Origin: Calliopum simillimum
Lineage: Eukaryota; Arthropoda; Insecta; Diptera; Lauxaniidae
Reading direction: 5' to 3'
DNA length: 64,000 nucleotides
Assembly: GCA_951812925.1 (NCBI GenBank)
Contig: OX638368.1
Span: 27,033,187-27,097,186 of the forward strand
Part shown: one piece after another, positions 57,360 to 64,000 of the stretch
Layout: each line of letters begins with the position of its first letter
How positions within the stretch are numbered: position 1 is the first letter of the stretch
The notes under the pieces: model-generated
The model's input: the letters and a program-made list of their open reading frames with translations, nothing else
What the model was told of the DNA's origin: nothing
Databases searched by the model: none
Program-made: the position numbers and the translations under genes

Positions 57360-58450
57360 TTTCTAATTTTCAAATATCGTGGATAATGAATGGGCGGAAA
57401 AATTGTGAAGTAATGCCTTAGAAATGGCAATTATGACCAATTATGTTAGTCATGTTCAGCATCTACTAACCGTATTTCATCAAAATAGCTTGTATAGTTT
57501 GCAAGTTATTACGGCATGTAACGAAAAGTGTCGCAAAATGTAACGCGGCCTTGACATTTTAACTCTAGCGTGGTCGCAGTAGGTTCACTTCAAAACTATG
57601 TGATAAATCGTTCATAAAGCTTGTATAGTTAGCAAAGGCATGTAACGAAATTCAATCGTTGGGTGGGCGAAGCAAATATCTAATTACGACCATTTTTGCG
57701 GCTTTGAAATTTTACCTTCTGACAAGGTGGCAAAAAAGTTGCACTCAAATAGAATACGTACTGAGTGGGTAGAAATCGGTAGAACACCAAATATACGTAA
57801 TGTAAGATTTTCGGGACTATTCTGAACGACTTTTTCTATTGCTATTTTTGGAATTCGCAAAACCCACGGAGTTATTTCAGTTTTGAAAGTAGGATAGCGA
57901 CGCAAAAGTATGAATTGGCTGACATTTTATTAGAAATGAATAAAATTGGGCTCTGTTTTCAGGAAAAGTTTACATGATGGTGTGAAATCGATGGGATTAA
58001 GTTGAAAAAGTTATATCGGTCAAATAAACCATTATTATGGCACAAGATATATATGATACATATTACTTTTGTCCCTTTTTATGGAATTACTCAAAATTAA
58101 CGATTCAATAGAATAGAAAAGTTGTTCCGAATAATCCCAGGATTCTTACATTTTTCGGTACTCTACCGATTTTTACACAGCCTTGTATATTGTACGTCAT
58201 TAATTAAGCTTGTACAGTTTACAAAGGTATGTAACAAAAAGTGTTCAATTGTTATAAAATGGGCGCGGCACTTATCTGATTATGCCCACTCTTCGAGCAG
58301 TGTATGCCATACACTGTATGGTATTCATATTTGGCACATATCTATCAATTTTTATCAATATAGTTTATATACTTAGTTTCCTAAATATAAAGGGATGTAA
58401 CGAAAAAAGTCGAAAAATGTCACGCGACCTTGAAATTTTAACTTTTAGAG
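57360..58450. repeat. GGGCG/ATGTAACGAAA repeat region split by a MITE
   Basis: Blocks GCATGTAACGAAA(A/T), GCTTGTA(T/C)AGTTTGCA, and CGCG(G/A)CCTTGA(C/A)ATTTTAAC recur at 57480-57650 and 58200-58445. It is related to the 26.7-27.7 kb repeat. The element at 57761-58185 interrupts it. Confidence 0.5.
57761..58185. mobile_element. Composite MITE, 425 bp, TA-flanked
   Basis: Outer ends CTGAGTGGGTAGAAATCGGT (left) and, reversed, CAAGGCTGTGTAAAAATCGG (right) are flanked by TA (57759-57760, 58186-58187). Inside, from about 57898 to 58082, sits a Tc1-type MITE (AAAAGTATGAATTGGCTGAC to TATTACTTTTGTCCC). The short copy at 30817 lacks the inner element; the copy at 36897 has it at the same place. Confidence 0.7.
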
Positions 58451-58594
58451 TTTTACACTAATTTTATGAACTTTTAGTCATTATTTGCAAGAATCGAAAA
58501 TTCCATGCATTCTTCAGACCAATTTATGTTTTAATTTAATTTATTTTAAATTATTTGAAAACCATGTGCTGCATAGATAAGTTCTATAAGTCGT

Positions 58595-59014
58595 TCATGA
58601 AACTGTTGTGAGAGCCATCGCGAAAGTTTCATTAATTTTTGTCTTGTAAAGCAAGCCATGGTATACCTCGAAAACGTGTAAGTCCCTCGAAAACCTCGTA
58701 AATAATACATTGTTGTGTATCTTTTTATTTTTGTTCATGACGACAATAATTGTCACTGGATCACTTACGTCAGATACTTCGAAAGTTCGAACCCAAATGG
58801 GAGAAAACTTGTTTTTCCTTGTCTGATTTTTCATCAAAACCTTATTGCCCTTTTTAAATATAACTTTATTTACCGAACTGTCGTATTGCTTCTTTGCTTG
58901 CTCTTTGGCCTTATTCTGATTTTCTCTGAGGATTTCATGTGCTCTCTGTATTTGAAATTTCAAAACTTTAATCTGGTTGTCGGCGTTGTAGACGGTTGAG
59001 CATTTCCGCTTCAA
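58595..59014 (-). pseudogene. Ty3/gypsy-type pol relic, end of integrase
   Basis: The minus frame of 139 codons begins with an amphipathic, charged region (HEILRENQNKAKEQAKKQYD, about residues 27-46). It continues with a basic KKGNKVLMKNQTRKNKFSPI segment (about 54-73) and an IWVRTFEVSDV-like block. This is the C-terminal tail after the integrase core, where most gypsy-class pol genes have a KxGDxVxLKN...KFxPxWxGPF pattern. Here one conserved Gly is Arg. No protease, RT, RNase H, integrase catalytic triad, LTR or env-like frame was found nearby. It is a small dead remnant of an LTR element. Confidence 0.65.
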
Positions 59015-59052
59015 ATTGGTAGGTAACTCCCTATCAAAAAAAAAAAACTCTC

Positions 59053-59462
59053 AGTCTAGACTAGGCTGACCATTTTTCTTGATGGCTGAATCCGGGAGAG
59101 GAAAAAAATTATTTTAACAGATGGAGCAAAAAATAGTCGACAATATAAAGTCTTTGATCTGTCCCTTTGTGGTCTTTGGTTCATAATCTATGGTCAATGA
59201 TCCATAATACTTATATGGTGTTTGATTTGTCCTTTATAGCTTATGTCTTATAATCTATGAGCTATTATCTATCCTTTATGGTCCATGGTCCATAATATAT
59301 GATCCACAGTTTACAAACTAAAATTGTTGCAGAATAAAATAAAAAAATTACACAATACAATATGCGTCCATCTAACATGAAAATCCGGGATGAGAGGGCA
59401 AAAACGATAAGTGTCCCGCAATATCCGGGACGCTTTATCAATCTAGACTAGACCGATCATAT
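59053..59462. mobile_element. Inverted-repeat element with internal simple repeats
   Basis: TCAGTCTAGACTAGGCTGACCA (split as TCAGTCTAGACTAGG, CTGACCAT) near 59052 is mirrored by ATCAATCTAGACTAGACCGA near 59438. AATCCGGGAG and ATATCCGGGACG lie just inside. Between are degenerate TGGTCCATAATCTATGG-type repeats (59170-59310). Non-coding. Confidence 0.5.
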
Positions 59463-59464
59463 AA

Positions 59465-60297
59465 CATACATCTGATTAAAAAAAAACTCTAGACGGCATT
59501 CTGAGAAGACAATTTGCGGTAGTTGTGCGAGGAGTGATTTCCCAGTTTACTCATGGAGTTGTCCACACTTTTTGTGTTTTTCATCGGTGCAATTAAACAG
59601 TGCTGCATTAGTTTCTGTTGTTGTCATTTTTTGTTTTTGTTGTTACCGTTCCTGTTGTGGACACCCAACAGAGACATCGTATTTGATGTCGTTTTCATCG
59701 TAGTCATCTGACGCTGGTCTTCTTGCGCTTTTGTCTGTGCGCATATTTAATATTCAATTTGCATTTATTTTGAATTCCTTTTTTTTTTTTGACTTCAGCT
59801 TTTCTGCTTTATTTGCTGCAATTGGCGATTCAGCGTCTCATCCTTAACAAAATAATAATATACGACATTTCAGCTGGGTTCGGTTCATCTGCGAAAAAAA
59901 TTTTATTTCAATTTTGTTGTTGTTTTTTTTTTGTATGTTGTTGCTTGTTTGTTGGCCTTAATAGGCGTGGGATTGCCTGGCGAGCGCTTTTTCGCGGCTA
60001 ATAATGCTGGCTGGCGCTGTTTTAACGACAAAGTGTTGACGAGTGCCATGCGCGAGTTGGCGTTGTTCCAATGCTGCAGCTATTGATGATGATGATTGTG
60101 GCTGGAATTGGTGGTGTTCTGTGACTGTGATGATGCGACTTTTACCCTGGTGTTGGTCATGCTGTGTGATGTGAAAATTGCCGCAGGGCTTGCAATTTAT
60201 GTCAAATATTGTGAGTGTTTTGCTGGCCAATGCTGGACGCTGATGGTGCACAGCGCTGTGTTTCTAAAATTGTATTGCAAAGTTTAGTTGAATTATT
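59465..60297. other. Non-coding DNA with a less AT-rich block
   Basis: GTT-rich runs near 59615-59645 and a T tract near 59779-59790. 59990-60250 has higher G+C and TGATGATGATG-like sequence but no recognisable exon or splice pair. The 97-codon minus frame there (QxxSSSS, Gln/His-rich) is unassigned. Confidence 0.35.
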
Positions 60298-60325
60298 TTA
60301 ACAAAAAAGACTTAAGCAAACTTAA
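60298..60325 (-). repeat. Dispersed motif, shortened copy 17
   Basis: Plus strand AACAAAAAAGACTTAAGCAA then ACTTAA keeps the core but lacks about five bases of the left half. Confidence 0.55.
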
Positions 60326-60384
60326 ATTTTAGCTAATAAGAGTGTCATCTTTCTCCTTGACACAAATTAAATACCGCACACAGC

Positions 60385-60810
60385 AGTTTTTGGGCTTTAT
60401 TTCGTTTTTTTTTTTTTTGGCGTTATTTCGTTTAAAATAAAAAAAACCAAATGACGCCCAAAAACAAAAAACGAAATAACACCCAAATAATTTCCATGCA
60501 AATAAATTTTGAGTGTTACTTCCAAAATGATTGTCGCTCAAATTTAATAATAATTTAATAATTTGGGCGTTATTTCATATTTTTTGGGAGTTATTTCGTT
60601 TTTATTTTGGGTGTTATTACGTCGATTTTTGTTTTTTTTTTTTTTTTTTTTTGGGAGTTATTTCATTCTTTGAAAACTAAAACGAAGTAACGCCCAAAAA
60701 AACGAAAAAAGCGCAAATTTTTGGGCTTTATTTCCAAAATGATTATCGCCCAAATTTATGTGAAAATAATTTTGGCATGATTTCGTTTTTCTTTTTGAGC
60801 GTTATTTGCT
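60385..60810. repeat. Bidirectional GGGCGTTATTTCGTTTT hairpin array
   Basis: About 12 copies of (T)TTGGGCGTTATTTCGTTTT and its complement AAAACGAAATAACGCCCAAA (with C/T and A variants) are packed in both orientations with long T runs between. Adjacent opposite copies could form stems of about 18 bp. Also interspersed is CAAAATGATT(G/A)TCGC(C/T)CAAATTTA, twice. Non-coding. Confidence 0.75.
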
Positions 60811-60837
60811 AATGCCGGAAAATAGGTGTAGTATAAG

Positions 60838-61000
60838 GGAACGAATAGTGTGACCTCAAATGAAAGGTTAGTGTATGATTAAAATCTTGGATGGCCACGA
60901 ATAGTACGACTTCCAATGGAAGGTAGGTGTGTAATAAGGGTAAAAGATGGCTACGAATAGTGCGACCTCTAATGGAAGCTAGGTGCATGATTTTTCAAAC
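60838..61000 (+). repeat. Tandem repeat, 56-58 bp x 3
   Basis: CGAATAGT(G/A)(T/C)GAC(C/T)TC then (A/C/T)AATGGAAGGTAGGTG recurs at about 60840, 60898 and 60954. It directly follows the hairpin array. Confidence 0.7.
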
Positions 61001-61004
61001 TTGT

Positions 61005-62160
61005 TCAAATATTTCTAATCTGTCAAATATTTTCAATATCTCAAAGATTTAGAAAGCAATGTACTTGACTCAATTGTCGTCCTTGCAATTTATAATAAAT
61101 GAGTTATATATCATTATGTATGTAACAATGTTCAACTGTTCGATTTTTTTTATAGCCATGAATCCGTTCGGATTCTTTATGCTTATTTTAAGCTTTTGAA
61201 AAGATATCGATCTAAATACATATGTTCACAGTTGACTCAACGCCAGCAAACATGCAAAGACGATTACTAAGCAAAAACAAGCATCATTACGTTGGGCAAA
61301 ATAAATCATACAACATTTATGTGCAGCCATTTAAGCCAATTCATAATATGGGCAATAAATATCGACAAGCAAAGGTACGAACACAAATAAAAGGGTGGCT
61401 GGCTGGCTGACTGCATTGAATGTTGTGTACTGATGATGCGTCTGTAAGCAAACTTCTTCCTCAACTGCAAGTAATTTTTTTTTTTTTTTTTGCAATGCGG
61501 CACTATGTTTGGCATAAATGTGAGCAAGAAAATTGCACAATATATCAAATGTAAAAATTATATATGTATCGGAATATATCGGAGCCAAAGTAGCCATTAA
61601 ATAACCTACAATCTGTACGGATTTATCAGATATTTTGAAGGGCTACTCTAATCCTATTAGCAATAACAGTTCGGTTAAGTTTTGATGAAGACTGCCTTGC
61701 ACTTGTTAAGCACAATAGCGTTTGGTTGTCGTCGTCATCGTCGTTCCCTTAATCAACTTCAATTTCTTGCAATTGCAAGTCCATCAAATACGTCCATCAG
61801 TTGAACTGACAACATCATTGCTGATGACATAATCAATAAAATCATTTGAAATGCATAAATCTCTGCCCAGTAGTAGTTTTAGTGCAGTAGCAGACGAGTT
61901 GGCTGGCAGCCCAAATAAGGGACGCGACCGACAACGACGACGACCCAACATGGCGTTGATATTCAGTCACCACCAGCCAAACAATGTGACTCGTCAGTGC
62001 TGACAAGCTAAGTGGACATTATCAGCACCTAAGCATCATCGCATTGAATTACAAAAGAAAAATGACACGAACAACGACAAGAAAAAATCATCAATTGATG
62101 ATAGAAATGGCAACATAGATATGTGATAAAGGGTAGAAAGAAAAGAAAGACAGTGAACAA
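61005..62160. other. Non-coding DNA
   Basis: GTCGTCGTCATCGTCGT-like run near 61728-61745, CGACAACGACGACGAC near 61929. T run at 61476-61490. No gene is recognised. Confidence 0.4.
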
Positions 62161-62161
62161 T

Positions 62162-62188
62162 CAAGTTTGTCGCTTGAATCTTTTGTTT
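62162..62188 (+). repeat. Dispersed 27-nt motif, copy 18
   Basis: Reads CAAGTTTGTCGC then TTGAATCTTTTGTTT. Confidence 0.7.
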
Positions 62189-62270
62189 ACTGCTGCTGAT
62201 CGTTGTAAATTATTTTGGGTTGCTGCAAATGTAAATGAAATTAAAACTTTGTTGCTTGCTGCGAAAACAG

Positions 62271-62297
62271 CAAGTTTGGCGCTTAAGTTTTTTGTTT
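62271..62297 (+). repeat. Dispersed 27-nt motif, copy 19
   Basis: Reads CAAGTTTGGCGC then TTAAGTTTTTTGTTT. It lies 109 bp from copy 18 in the same orientation. Both are preceded or followed by CTGCTG/GTTGC-type sequence, suggesting local duplication. Confidence 0.72.
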
Positions 62298-62299
62298 TT

Positions 62300-63455
62300 T
62301 TGTTCAAAAATCATTATATTCAACATTCACACAAATTTAATTTACATGAAGTACCAAAAAATTAGCTTTAGGATGCTTAGAGTTTATTTTAGTATCCTTT
62401 TAGCTGATTGAATCCCTTTTCGATTTCATTTCCTTTGAGTATGACGGAAGAGCGCCTGTTTTCGTGTGGAAAAACACAACGATTTGTACCTGAAGACTTT
62501 AGTGCTAAACGCAGTCACACTTGCAAATTTTTTTCCTTTCTTCTTTTTCACTCCCTTGCAGTCACTTCTTTGTATTGCGCGAATTTTAATAATCGCTCGC
62601 ACCACTATACCGGGTTACCACATACTGCGTGCCCAACGTAGAAGTTCCACTTCGTCTTCTTTTTTTTACTTTACGCCGCACCAGCGCAATGTTAAAGCCA
62701 GCGCGGCGGCGTTGCAGATGTGAGTTAAGTTATTTGACAAGCGACCTTAATTTAGCGCCACAATTTGATTATTTTCCAATATCGGGAACGAGCGAGAAAA
62801 TTGATTTTTCTTCACAATTGAATAAAAAAAAGGACTTGGCATTTCTACTGTTACTATTTGTGAGGCAACACAGCGGCGGCAACTACATATTTATGTTATA
62901 TAATTACCTAGAGATGTGCGAGTTGTAGATATTTTTGTAGTTTTATTTTTAACATCCATATTGCGGCAGTGTACAAACGTCTTGCGCACGCAGTTGATTT
63001 TACCACTTAATTTTGTGCACAATTTGTTGCGTGGCATGCAACGTGCAACCAACTCTGAAACATATAAAGATGATGTATGCGTTCGCTTAAGCGGCCACAA
63101 AAAGCGGATGAATGTCTGTCTTTGACAAGGCGGTCACTTTATGGGTTATTTAAATTTAAATTTCATCGATTTATTTATTTTGCTATTGATGGTGTTTTGG
63201 CCATTTTTGCAGCCAGTCAAGAAAAACAAAACTTCCAAAGACAACTAGGTAAGTATACCACAAGGTTTTCATATTTTGATTTGAAACACTTACATAGAAT
63301 AAGTAATGTCGCTACCCTGCAGGACCCCTGACTATTCCAAAACTAGTTCGCAAACTACTCCTTGGGAGAAACCGACTAGTCCAAATTCTGGTCACATCAC
63401 ATATATAGTTCTATTTACGTTTTACATTGTTTGTCATTGGGCGTAACCAATTGTC
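62300..63455. other. No gene recognised
   Basis: Several short overlapping open frames exist (for example 62408-62928, plus) in moderately less AT-rich DNA. They lack splice context and known motifs. Confidence 0.35.
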
Positions 63456-63461
63456 TCCTTA

Positions 63462-63669
63462 AGGCCGCTTTATACTATCCCACAAAGTATTACAACATGT
63501 CAGAAAAAAAGTGTGATAGAATTTCAAATTTCATGTTTAGACTATCAAAAAAATCAAAACGCTTTTTCATTAGATTGTTTTTCTCTAGTTTTAACTATCA
63601 CACATTGTTTGCAACATGTCATTTTGGACATGTCTTTATACTTTGTGGGATAGTGTAAAGCGGCCTTTA
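63462..63669. mobile_element. MITE, about 208 bp, imperfect long inverted ends
   Basis: TAAGGCCGCTTTATACTATC then CCACAAAGTAT is mirrored at the right by ACTTTGTGGGATAGTGTAAA then GCGGCCTTTA. The inner parts (ACATGTC, TGTGATAG) also pair. TTAA/TTTA at the edges may be a target duplication, but this is uncertain. Confidence 0.75.
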
Positions 63670-64000
63670 TGCATTACATTCGAACCAGAAAAAGTTCAAT
63701 TGTCTCTTTTTGCATTACATTTGGACCAGTTAAAGGCGAATTAGACCGATACACTATCGTTTGCTCTTCTTTCTAGTCGTTATAATTTCGCAATCGATAC
63801 AAAATTGGACCACTTTTGGTACTAATGACGGATTATGCATTAAATTTGGACCATTTTTGTAGTCTGTTATGATCAACTTATAAAATAACTAAATGATGGA
63901 TACATTATAAAGCAAATTGGTATCCAAGTATATTGTGTACTTTGCAAGAAGGAGGGGCATACTGCAAATTATAGAAGCTGTGAAGTGTACCAAAAGTTGA
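63670..64000. other. Short GCATTACATT-type repeat then unassigned DNA
   Basis: GCATTACATTCGAACCAG, GCATTACATTTGGACCAG and GCATTAAATTTGGACCAT occur at 63671, 63712 and 63837. No gene is recognised before the window ends. Confidence 0.4.

Noticed and set aside
1..64000. CRISPR arrays, operons, phage or bacterial genes
   Set aside because: Nothing prokaryotic is present. The tandem repeats lack uniform unique spacers.

Overview
This is a 64 kb piece of AT-rich animal nuclear DNA, almost certainly from a higher fly (Diptera). The clues are a first coding exon packed with polyGln, polyHis and polyAla, abundant CAA/CAG triplet repeats, Drosophila-like splice sites and 5' UTR composition, and a typical fly transposon load: mariner, mini-me-like repeats carrying a (GTCT/GGCT) stretch, a Ty3/gypsy relic and several non-LTR relics. 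A tephritid fruit fly is my guess, but no species-diagnostic gene is visible. No bacterial genes, operons or CRISPR arrays are present.

Only one host gene can be argued for, on the minus strand. Its first coding exon is 10937-11442 (ATG at 11442, acceptor at 11497, donor at 10936). A plausible non-coding first exon lies at 34055-34812, with an initiator-like start near 34812 and a strong donor. If both calls are right, the intron between them is about 22.5 kb and filled with transposons. The gene's identity is not recognised, and the rest of it lies outside the window or is not visible.

Most other sequence is decayed mobile DNA. Layout: 2.7-4.5 kb non-LTR relic and a TA-flanked mariner; 7.1-8.5 kb a MITE and a foldback; 11.6-14.5 kb foldback, duplicated repeat, mini-me and RNase H relic; 17.4-18.8 kb a Transib-like element; 19.5-23.4 kb MITEs and two non-LTR relics; 25.8-29.0 kb mini-me, tandem repeats and a nearly intact DD37D element; 31-34 kb a triple-nested insertion; 37-46 kb MITEs, tRNA-like repeats, and pogo-like and RT relics; 49-51 kb a 39-bp minisatellite split by an insertion; 57-59 kb a composite MITE and a gypsy pol relic; 60.4-61.0 kb a bidirectional hairpin array.

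The most unusual signal is a dispersed motif of about 27 nt (left half CAAGTTCGTTGC, right half TTAAGTCTTTTGTTT). Some 20 copies occur in both orientations, almost all in the non-transposon DNA. Two inverted copies sit just inside the predicted donor and acceptor of the long intron and could pair with each other. Four more lie in a tandem array of about 256-300 bp units at 52.8-53.9 kb.
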